Source of the DNA: Pseudomonadota bacterium
Lineage (GTDB): Bacteria > Pseudomonadota > Gammaproteobacteria > Steroidobacterales > Steroidobacteraceae
NCBI GenBank assembly: GCA_021805865.1
Contig: JAJZDX010000001.1
Coordinates: forward strand, 275,588 to 339,587
DNA length: 64,000 nt
Direction of reading: 5' to 3'
The position numbers and the translations under genes are program-made. Below, in pieces: positions 49,583 through 57,518 of the stretch (its first letter is position 1; each line of letters begins with the position of its first letter). The notes below the pieces were generated by a model that saw nothing but the letters and a program-made list of their open reading frames with translations, had not been told where the DNA came from and did not search any database.

Positions 49583-52138
49583 ATGCGCATCGCCGAATCA
49601 CGCCTATGCCCGTCCCCGCCTGCCCGCGACGCCTCGAGCGGCCCGCCAGTCGCCGGGTCCGTCGAGCGGGCCGTCTCCATCGAACTCCATGGCGCGAGCC
49701 CACGGCCGGGTCCCCGGTGCCGCGGCGCGCTCGTGACTTACCTGCTGCTGCTGGCCGCGCCTCTTGCCAGCGTGCGAGCCGCACATGCCGGCGGAGTCTG
49801 CACGGGAATCCCAGGGACCGTCCGCGCGCAGGCCGCCTCCGGCTGCCCGAGGCACGCCGTGCGGCTCGCACAGGCCGGCCCGCGCTCAGCGCCTTCCGGT
49901 ACGATGGCGCCGCCCGATCCGGCGCAGGCCGCCCCGGGCGCAGGCGCGCAACCCGAAGCCAGGCTCGCCGAGGTCATCGTGACCGCGCACGGATTCGCCG
50001 AGTCGAACTTCCGCCTTCCGGCCGTCGACACCGCATTCACCGCCAAGGATCTCGGCGAGCTGCGCAGCCCGAACATCGAAGGGCTGATGAACCTGGTTCC
50101 CGGAATGGCCTTCACCCAGTCCCAGCAGGCGGGCCTGAGCTTCATCTCGATCCGCGGCATCTCGCAAAATCGCAACACCACCTCGCCGGTCGTCACCCGG
50201 CTCGACGGCGTCAACGAGATCGACCCCGAGCAGTTCAACCAGGTGATGTTCGACTTGAGCAGCGTGCAGGTGATCAAGGGCCCGGAAGGCGCCTTGTACG
50301 GTCCGGACGCCGTCGCCGGCGCCATCATCATCAATACCGTCAACCCGACCAACTACTATACCGGCTATGCGGACCTCAACGAGGGAGACTACGGCCAGTA
50401 CGGCGGCTCCTTCGGCGTCGGCGGCCCGATCGTCAAGAACGTGCTGCAGTTCCGCCTGGCCGGCATATACTCGAACAACAGCGGTTTTTTCAGCAACGCG
50501 ACCCTGCCGGGCTTCGGCGAGAATCCTCAGGAGCGCTGGGGCGTGCGCCTGAAGCTGCGCCTGTTGACCGGCAGGTACCTCCAGTTCGATCTGAACAGCT
50601 CCTTCCAGCGCACCCTCGGGACGGCAAATTTCTACCATTACGAGCCGGCCCTGGTCACTCCGGCCGGCAAGCTTGCCCCGGGGACAGACCCGTTCAACTT
50701 CTCGCTGGTAAACGCCGACACCGTCAGCTACACCTTCTACAACAACTATCCGGGTCTCGACGACTACAAGCTCGATCAGCAGTCCTTCAAGGCCACCTAT
50801 AGGGGGCTGCCGTTCGCGCGAATCAGGTCGACCACGTCGTACACGTACCTTACCGAGCTCACCGAGGCCAAGGCATTCCCCTACACGGGCAGCCTTTCGA
50901 GCAACACCGTCATCGGCACCGTCGACGGCGCCCAGACACAATACTTCAATATCCGCGGCTGGACGGAAGAGCTGCGCATGACCTCGACGAGGTCGGCCAC
51001 CGCGCCCGGTCTGCACTGGCTCGCCGGCCTTTATTACTCCTACGTCAACCGGTTCATCTCATCGACCACCAGTCAGGACCTGGGTCGCGGCATCATTCCG
51101 ATCTACTACGTTCCGCAGCCAAACAGCGCCATCAATCCGACCGACACCTTCTTCGCGGACGACAATCACAATTTCACGCGCTCCGTTCTCGGCAGCGTCG
51201 GATATCAGCTGCCCTATCACGTCGGCATCGATATCGCCGACCGATGGGACGAGGTGGAAGCGAACCAGTTCGTCTCGCCGCTGCAGTTCGGCGGCGGCGT
51301 GCCCGGCGCCGTGAACCGCGCGCGCTTCATCCGTAACAGTCCGCGGGTCACGCTGCAATGGCTGCCGATGCGGAATCTGAGCCTCTATGCCACCTGGGGC
51401 GAAGGGATGCGGGCAGGGGGGTTCAACCAGAACGGAACCGGTGCAACAGCAGCCCTGCTCGGCCTGAACGGCGTCAGTGACCGCATCAAGGCGGAGGTCA
51501 CCCGCACCACGGAGCTCGGCTTCAAGTCCAGATGGCTGGACGATCGCCTGGAGGTCAACGGCGACGCCTATGCCATCCACGATTCCAATCAGCCGTTCTT
51601 CGTCTTCGTCGGGCAGGTCGGCGCCCAGATCCTCATCAACATCAATCGGGCGAGAATGTACGGTGGCGACCTCGATGTCAGGGGCATTGTCTTCTCCAGT
51701 CCCTCGTTCGGCAAGCTCACCGCATACGCGAACGGAAGCTACAACCACAATTTCATCACGCGGTATTCCCTCAATCCGGCCGACGTCGGCAACATGCTGC
51801 CGCAGGCGCCGCGGTGGCTGTGGAACGCGGGCTTCCAGTACGAGCGGCACGTCTTCGACGTGGAAGACGACCTCTTCGGCCCCGTGAGCCTGTTTACCCG
51901 CTGGGATCTCGCCGGGCGTACCAAGGAGGCCTGGGATGCCGACAACTCGAGCCTCCAGGGCGGCTATAGCACCCTCAACGTGCGATTCGGGCTGAGAGGA
52001 CGGCGCATGTCGATCACGGCAAGCATCCTCAATGCCACCAACAAGCGGTACAACGAGGAATTCGTCGAGGGAGGGTTCACCGAGCCTGCGCTGCCGCGCA
52101 CGGCGATGGTGACTGTGACCATGAAGTTCGGCAAATGA
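49583..52138 (+). CDS. TonB-dependent outer-membrane receptor
   Basis: 851 residues from ATG 49583. The signal-peptide-like stretch LVTYLLLLAAPLASVRAAHA begins only near residue 50, so a later GTG (49736) may be the true start. A TonB box-like EVIVTA precedes the plug domain (NIEGLMNLVPGMAF, SFISIRGISQNRNTT, VQVIKGPEGALYGPDAVAGAIIINT). The 22-strand barrel ends TAMVTVTMKFGK. Such receptors energise uptake of siderophores, cobalamin or complex carbon compounds. Next to hydantoinase genes and LuxR regulators, a catabolic substrate is more likely than iron. Confidence 0.92.
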   Translation: MRIAESRLCPSPPARDASSGPPVAGSVERAVSIELHGASPRPGPRCRGALVTYLLLLAAPLASVRAAHAGGVCTGIPGTVRAQAASGCPRHAVRLAQAGPRSAPSGTMAPPDPAQAAPGAGAQPEARLAEVIVTAHGFAESNFRLPAVDTAFTAKDLGELRSPNIEGLMNLVPGMAFTQSQQAGLSFISIRGISQNRNTTSPVVTRLDGVNEIDPEQFNQVMFDLSSVQVIKGPEGALYGPDAVAGAIIINTVNPTNYYTGYADLNEGDYGQYGGSFGVGGPIVKNVLQFRLAGIYSNNSGFFSNATLPGFGENPQERWGVRLKLRLLTGRYLQFDLNSSFQRTLGTANFYHYEPALVTPAGKLAPGTDPFNFSLVNADTVSYTFYNNYPGLDDYKLDQQSFKATYRGLPFARIRSTTSYTYLTELTEAKAFPYTGSLSSNTVIGTVDGAQTQYFNIRGWTEELRMTSTRSATAPGLHWLAGLYYSYVNRFISSTTSQDLGRGIIPIYYVPQPNSAINPTDTFFADDNHNFTRSVLGSVGYQLPYHVGIDIADRWDEVEANQFVSPLQFGGGVPGAVNRARFIRNSPRVTLQWLPMRNLSLYATWGEGMRAGGFNQNGTGATAALLGLNGVSDRIKAEVTRTTELGFKSRWLDDRLEVNGDAYAIHDSNQPFFVFVGQVGAQILININRARMYGGDLDVRGIVFSSPSFGKLTAYANGSYNHNFITRYSLNPADVGNMLPQAPRWLWNAGFQYERHVFDVEDDLFGPVSLFTRWDLAGRTKEAWDADNSSLQGGYSTLNVRFGLRGRRMSITASILNATNKRYNEEFVEGGFTEPALPRTAMVTVTMKFGK

Positions 52139-52255
52139 GAGCGGACGCGCCCCCGCCGGCGGTGACCGTACGACGCGGCGTCTACCTGGTACCGGCCGGG
52201 GGCGCATCGGCCGCGGCGTCGCCGGTCCGGTCCGGCGACGCCGGATAGGTATGCG

Positions 52256-54391
52256 ATGAGCGCAAGCAAGATGAGCAGAAACAAGCTGCGGGTGGCGAGC
52301 GATGTCGGCGGCACCTTCACGGACGTGGTGTGCTACGAAACCGACGCCGATACGGGCGAGCTGAGGGCGATCCGAACGGAGAAGGCGCATACCACGCCGC
52401 CTTATTTCGAGGACGGTGTGCTCACTGCGCTGACCCAAGCGGGGGTGGACGCCGGCAGCGTCGATGAGTTCTTCGCCCATGGCACGACCGTGGTCATCAA
52501 CGCGATTACCGAGCGTCGCGGGGCCAAGACCGCGCTGATCACTACGCGGGGATTCCGCGATATTCTCGAGATCGCACGCGGTGACCGGCCGGACTTCTTC
52601 AACATCCGCTACCACAAGCCGCCCGCCTTCGTGCCGCGCCATCTGCGCCTGGAGATCAGCGAGCGCATCGATCATCTGGGCGGCGTGCTCGTGCCGCTCG
52701 AGCTCGGGGAGCTGCCTGCTCTGGTGAGCCGGCTCAAGGAGGAAGGCGTCGAGGCGGTCGCGGTATGCCTGCTCAACGCCTACGCTAACCCCGTGCACGA
52801 GCAGACGCTCATGGCGGCCCTGGAGCGTATCTGGCCCGAGGTTGCCGTCGTAGCCTCGCATCAGGTGACCCGGATGTGGCGTGAGTACGAGCGCACGAAC
52901 ACCGCAGCACTGAGCGCCTATGTCCAGCCCATCACGCAGCGCTATCTGGACGGCCTGCAGTCGAAGCTGAGGCAGCGCGGCCTCGGCGGACGGCTCTACA
53001 TCATGAAATCGAACGGCGGCATCGACACGCTCGAGGCCGCCCGCGCGACGCCCATCACCATCATCGAGTCCGGCCCCGCGAGCGGCGTGCTGGCGGCGGC
53101 CGCCCTCGGGCGCCTGATCGGCGAGCGCAACGTCATTGCGCTCGACATCGGCGGCACGACCGCGAAGTGCTCGCTGGTGGATGACGGGCGCGTGCAGGTG
53201 GTCAACACCTACCACATCGATCGAAGTCGGCTTTCGAGCGGCTATCCGCTGCTGGTGCCCGTCGTCGACATCGTCGAGATCGGCAACGGCGGTGGCAGCA
53301 TCGCCTGGCTCGACGCGCAAGGGAAGCTGCACGTGGGCCCGAGGAGCGCCGGCGCCGTGCCTGGGCCCGTCGCCTACGGGAAGGGCGGCACGGAGCCAAC
53401 CACGACGGATGCCAATCTGCTCACAGGACGCATCAGTCAGGCGAGCTTCTGCGGAGGTGAGATCGATGCGGACATGGCGGGCGTGCGGGCGGCTTTCGCG
53501 CAGCTCGGAGCGCGGCTCGGGCTTTCGGCGCAGGAGGCGGCCCGCGGGGTGATCCGCATCGCCAACAACAACATGGTGAATGCCCTGAGACTGGTATCGA
53601 TCAACCGGGGCTACGATCCGCGTGATTTCGCGCTGTTCGCATTCGGCGGGGGCGGCGCGCTGCACGCGGTGACGCTCGCCCGGGAGCTCAATATTCCCAA
53701 GGTCGTGATACCCCCGCACTCCGCGGTCTTTTCGGCCTGGGGCATGCTGATGTCCGACCTGCGCAGAGACTGGGTTCTCACGCAGCCGACGCCCTTGACG
53801 GCCGAGCGCATGGCGGCCGTGAATCGCAACATCCTCGATCTGGAGCGACTCGCCACGGAGGCCTTCGCCTCTTCCGGCTACGAGGCGGTGCAGCTGCGTT
53901 TCGAGCGCATGGCCGACATGCGCTACGAGGGGCAGGAGCACACGGTGAGTGTTCCGCTGCCGGTCGGATCGCTGGACGAGGCCGCCTGCAAAGCGATCCT
54001 CGACTCTTTCCATGCGCAGTACGAGCGCCAGTACACCTACCGGCTCGACAGCCCGATCGAGCTGGTGAGCTACCATCTGGCCGCCTTCGCGCCGATCCAC
54101 CAGCCGCGTCCGCCGACCCTCGCGCCCGGAGGCGGCCGGGAAGACGAGGCGCTGAAGGGCAGGCGGCAGGTCGACTTCGATGAGGAGGGCCTGATGCAGG
54201 CGCACGTGTACGATCGGGCGAGGCTCGGTGCCGGAGCGCAGGTGGTGGGACCGGCGATCATCGAGGAGTCTGCCAGCTCCGCGGTGGTCCCGCCGGGCCT
54301 GGGGGCGCATATCGACGATTACGGAAATCTGCACATCGAGATCAGCCCTGGAGGCGGCCAAGCCTCATCCAACCGAGAGCGCGCGCCATGA
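52256..54391 (+). CDS. hydantoinase/oxoprolinase, A subunit (HyuA-like)
   Basis: ATP-dependent cyclic amide hydrolase subunit. It has 711 residues: RVASDVGGTFTDVVCYE (phosphate loop of the ASKHA-type ATPase), FFAHGTTVVINAITERRGAKTALITTRGFRD, VIALDIGGTTAKCSLV, EIGNGGGSIAWLD, GPRSAGAVPGPVAYGKGGTEPTTTDANLL and FALFAFGGGGALHAV. Substrates of the family include N-methylhydantoin, 5-oxoproline and, in carboxylating members, acetone or acetophenone. It overlaps the B subunit by 4 nt. It is 117 nt after the receptor gene, on the same strand. Confidence 0.93.
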   Translation: MSASKMSRNKLRVASDVGGTFTDVVCYETDADTGELRAIRTEKAHTTPPYFEDGVLTALTQAGVDAGSVDEFFAHGTTVVINAITERRGAKTALITTRGFRDILEIARGDRPDFFNIRYHKPPAFVPRHLRLEISERIDHLGGVLVPLELGELPALVSRLKEEGVEAVAVCLLNAYANPVHEQTLMAALERIWPEVAVVASHQVTRMWREYERTNTAALSAYVQPITQRYLDGLQSKLRQRGLGGRLYIMKSNGGIDTLEAARATPITIIESGPASGVLAAAALGRLIGERNVIALDIGGTTAKCSLVDDGRVQVVNTYHIDRSRLSSGYPLLVPVVDIVEIGNGGGSIAWLDAQGKLHVGPRSAGAVPGPVAYGKGGTEPTTTDANLLTGRISQASFCGGEIDADMAGVRAAFAQLGARLGLSAQEAARGVIRIANNNMVNALRLVSINRGYDPRDFALFAFGGGGALHAVTLARELNIPKVVIPPHSAVFSAWGMLMSDLRRDWVLTQPTPLTAERMAAVNRNILDLERLATEAFASSGYEAVQLRFERMADMRYEGQEHTVSVPLPVGSLDEAACKAILDSFHAQYERQYTYRLDSPIELVSYHLAAFAPIHQPRPPTLAPGGGREDEALKGRRQVDFDEEGLMQAHVYDRARLGAGAQVVGPAIIEESASSAVVPPGLGAHIDDYGNLHIEISPGGGQASSNRERAP

Positions 54392-56064
54392 GCGACCATG
54401 CCGGCTACGACCCAGTGACGATCGAGCTCATCCAGAGCTCGTTGGACGCGATTTCCGATGAGATGTTCGCGACCATGCGCAAGACCGCCGTGAGCTCCAT
54501 CATCTACGAGGTGCTCGATTTCGGCGTGGCGATCACCGATCGCAACGGCTTCCTGGCGAGTTCCGGTGCGGGAATACCGAGTTTTGTGGGCATGCTCGAC
54601 TACGGCGTGCGCGCGATCATCAAGAAGTTCTCGCCGGCGGGGGATATCCATCCTGGGGACATCTTCGTGGCCAATATTCCCCATTTCGGCGGCGTGAGCC
54701 ACATGAACGACGTGGTGCTCATCCTGCCGGTGTTCGCCGAGCACAAGCTCCTTGCCTGGGTCGCCAACAAGGCGCACTGGGCGGACATCGGCGGCATGGC
54801 CCCGAGCAGCATCCATCCGGACGCCACCGAGGTGTTCCAGGAGGGACTGCAGCTTCCCGAGATCAAGCTGTTCGAGCGCGGCGCGCCCATTGCCTCCGTG
54901 ATGGAAATCATCCTGGCCAACAGCCGCATGCCGGAGACGGCGCGCGGCGATCTGTGGGCGGGCGTCGCCTCGATGCGGGCGGGCGAGCGGCGGATCCAAG
55001 AGCTCGTTGCCAAGTATGGGGCCGCCACGGTCCTGCATGCCATCGAGCGCTTTCTGGATTACGGGGAGGCGGTCTCGCGTGAGGCGCTCAAGCGCCTGCC
55101 GAAGGGGACCTTCCAGGCCGAGGATCGGCTCGATGACGGGCGGGTGCTCACCGCGAAGGTGACTATCACCGAGGATGAATTCATCGTCGACTTGCGCGGC
55201 AATCCACCCCAGGACAAAGGCCCATTCAACTCCTCGTTCGCCTCGACGGAGGTGGATTCCAAGGTTCTCTTCAAGGCGATCACCAGCCCGGGCACCCCGG
55301 CCAACGCCGGGTCGTTTCGGCCTCTGAGGCTGATCTGCGACGAGCGCTCGATGTTCAACGCGCAATACCCAGCGGCCATGGGACTTTACTACGAGGTGGG
55401 CATCCGGGCGCTCGATATCGTCTGGAAAGCGCTGGCGCCACAGCTGACCGACCATCTCACCGCCGGACATTACGCGTCGGTCTGCGGCACCTTCATCGGC
55501 GGTACCCACCCCGATACGGGCAAGCGCCACGTGTTCATCGAGCCGCAGCTCGGCGGGTGGGGCGGCGCGGAAGGCGAGGACGGGGACAGCGCCCAGTATA
55601 CCGCGAGCCACGGCGACACCTTCAATTGCGCCGTTGAGGTGACCGAGGCGCGCAATGGCGTGCGCATCGACCGGCTGGAGCTCAACGACGAGCCTGGCGG
55701 GGAGGGCAAGTACCGGGGCGGCAAAGGGATCCGGCTCGACTATCGCATCCGCGGCGATGACTTCTGGATCACCGCCATGTATTCCCGAAGCAAGGTCGCT
55801 CCCTGGGGGCTGAACGGGGGCCACGGCGGCTCGTTGAATTACATCGAGATTCTGCGTGCCGATGGCGGCGAGGAGCGGTACTCGAGCTGCGCGGTGCTGC
55901 CTTTGCGCCGGGGGGACGTGGTGCGCATTGTGACGGCAAACGGAGGCGGATACGGCGAGCCTGCCGGGCGATCGCGCGACCGCGTGCTCGCCGACGTAAA
56001 GGACGGATACATCACCTCGCGAATCGCCAAAGAGATCTATGGTCTGGACATCGCCAGCGGATAG
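54388..56064 (+). CDS. hydantoinase/oxoprolinase, B subunit (HyuB-like)
   Basis: 558 residues: DPVTIELIQSSLDAISDEMFATMRKTAVSSIIYEVLDFGVAI at the N-terminus, PGDIFVANIPHFGGVSHMNDVVLILPVF, and the C-terminal SGAG-rich part with LNDEPGGEGKYRGGKGIRLDY and NGGHGGSLNYIEI. It forms a heteromer with the A subunit, to which it is coupled by ATGA. No C (gamma) subunit of acetone or acetophenone carboxylase is present, so hydrolase rather than carboxylase is favoured. Confidence 0.93.
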   Translation: MSDHAGYDPVTIELIQSSLDAISDEMFATMRKTAVSSIIYEVLDFGVAITDRNGFLASSGAGIPSFVGMLDYGVRAIIKKFSPAGDIHPGDIFVANIPHFGGVSHMNDVVLILPVFAEHKLLAWVANKAHWADIGGMAPSSIHPDATEVFQEGLQLPEIKLFERGAPIASVMEIILANSRMPETARGDLWAGVASMRAGERRIQELVAKYGAATVLHAIERFLDYGEAVSREALKRLPKGTFQAEDRLDDGRVLTAKVTITEDEFIVDLRGNPPQDKGPFNSSFASTEVDSKVLFKAITSPGTPANAGSFRPLRLICDERSMFNAQYPAAMGLYYEVGIRALDIVWKALAPQLTDHLTAGHYASVCGTFIGGTHPDTGKRHVFIEPQLGGWGGAEGEDGDSAQYTASHGDTFNCAVEVTEARNGVRIDRLELNDEPGGEGKYRGGKGIRLDYRIRGDDFWITAMYSRSKVAPWGLNGGHGGSLNYIEILRADGGEERYSSCAVLPLRRGDVVRIVTANGGGYGEPAGRSRDRVLADVKDGYITSRIAKEIYGLDIASG

Positions 56065-56089
56065 GGGTGCCCCGCACGGTGCACCGGGG

Positions 56090-56302
56090 ATGGTGCCGAT
56101 TTTCCTGCGCAATGCGCGGATCGAGGACGGGTCGGCGCCCGGGTGCGATGTGCGGATCGAGGGCCCGGGAATCCGGGAATTCTCCGACATTCCGATCGAA
56201 GCGGCGTGCGCGCGAGCCTTCGACCTGCGGGAGGCGGTGCAGCAGGGCGGGCATCCTGTGCCGATCATGAAGGCCGGCGCGATCCACACGCCCGCTCCCT
56301 AG
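56090..56302 (+). pseudogene. remnant of an amidohydrolase gene (N- and C-terminal ends fused)
   Basis: A 70-codon frame. Its first half reads MVPIFLRNARIEDGSAPGCD and RIEGPGIREFSD, the N-terminal strand pattern of cytosine deaminase- or dihydropyrimidinase-like amidohydrolases. Its second half, EAVQQGGHPVPIMKAGAIH, looks like the end of such proteins. The metal-binding barrel between them is absent, so an in-frame deletion of about 1 kb is inferred. It lies 25 nt after hyuB and 10 nt before the MFS gene, where an accessory ring-opening enzyme would belong. Confidence 0.55.
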
Positions 56303-56312
56303 GGCGCAGGCC

Positions 56313-57518
56313 GTGGCCGAGACCGTCATGCCTGCGCCTTCCCCGGACGACCCCCGCGCGCTCACCGCCCTCTCGGGCCTGGGGGTGATCAGCGCCCTCG
56401 GCACGTTCTCGTTCCTGCCTCTGGTGGTCAGCCAGGCCATCGCCCAGCTCGGCATGAGTGCCCGCGCCGCCGGCCTGCTGGCAGCGGCGGAGATGGCCGC
56501 CAGCGGTGTGGCGACATTCCTGGCCTCTTTCGTCGTTCATCGGCTCGACCGCCGGCGACTCTCCCTCCTGAGCCTGTGCCTCATCGCGGCGGGCTCGGCG
56601 ATCTCGATGTGGGTGGGTCACTTCGCGGTCATGGTGTTCGGCCGCGTCGTGACGGGTCTCGGCGAGGGCGGCTTGCTCGCCGCGGTGATCGCCTCGATGG
56701 CGGGCACGCGTCTGCCGGAGCGCAACTTCGGCATATGGACCATCGCCAACATGGCCGCGGCCACTGCGCTGCTGTTCATCGTGCTGCCCGCAGTGATTGC
56801 GTGCTGGGGAATCGACGGTGTCTTCGCCGCGTATCTGTGTCTCGCGCTCCCGGGCTTCGCGCTGCTCGTCTGGTATCCGCACAGCGCTCCGGCGCCGAAG
56901 AGCGCGCCCGTCGCGGCGGGGTCTGCGAGCCGCTCTGAAGGAGCGGCCGTGATCCTGTGCCTGCTCGCGATCCTGCTCGCGCATCTGGCTCACGGCGGCA
57001 TCTGGGCGTACATGGCGCGGTTCGGGGAAGGTTCCGGCCTCACGGCGCAGGCCACCGCGAGAGCCTTGGGCTTCGCCGCCTTCGCGGGCCTTCTCGGCGG
57101 GATATGGGTCACTCTGCTCGGCACCCGCTACGGCCGCGTGTGGCCGAACGTGGCGGCGCTGGCGCTGTCCGCTGCGAGCGCGCTTCTGGTGGCCGCCGCC
57201 CGCACTCCCGCCGTGTTCGTCATGGCGGCCATGTGTTTCTACCTAGCCTGGGTATTCGGGCTGCCCTATCTCATGGGTATCGCCTCGGCGCTCGATCCGC
57301 AAGGGCGTGCGGCAACGCTTGGGATCGTCATGCAAAACATCGGCCTAGCCGTGGGCCCTGCCGCCGCGGGCGCCCTCGCGGGCGTCTATGAGTATCGCGT
57401 CGTCGCCCGCATCGGCTTTGCGCTCTACATCCTCGCGTTGCTCGTCACGGCGCCCCTCGCCCGGCGTGTGGACCGCGGGCGGCTCAAGTCAGCGGATGAA
57501 GATCGCGCACCCGCTTGA
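56313..57518 (+). CDS. MFS transporter
   Basis: 401 residues, 12 predicted membrane helices in two halves. The A-loop appears as VVHRLDRRRLSL and a motif C-like GLGEGGLLAAVIASMAG follows; second half LLGTRYGRVWPN and FGLPYLMGIASALDPQGRAATLGIVMQNIGLAVGPAAAG. The start is GTG. It is an inner-membrane permease for the compound handled by this locus, inferred from context. Its last 35 nt overlap the convergent LuxR gene. Confidence 0.88.
   Translation: MAETVMPAPSPDDPRALTALSGLGVISALGTFSFLPLVVSQAIAQLGMSARAAGLLAAAEMAASGVATFLASFVVHRLDRRRLSLLSLCLIAAGSAISMWVGHFAVMVFGRVVTGLGEGGLLAAVIASMAGTRLPERNFGIWTIANMAAATALLFIVLPAVIACWGIDGVFAAYLCLALPGFALLVWYPHSAPAPKSAPVAAGSASRSEGAAVILCLLAILLAHLAHGGIWAYMARFGEGSGLTAQATARALGFAAFAGLLGGIWVTLLGTRYGRVWPNVAALALSAASALLVAAARTPAVFVMAAMCFYLAWVFGLPYLMGIASALDPQGRAATLGIVMQNIGLAVGPAAAGALAGVYEYRVVARIGFALYILALLVTAPLARRVDRGRLKSADEDRAPA

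Noticed and set aside
51059-54361. Very long open frame on the minus strand (1100 codons) opposite the TonB receptor and hyuA
   Set aside because: It is antisense to two well-supported genes, has an Arg/Ala/Asp/His-rich composition without domain motifs, and arises from high GC at third codon positions.
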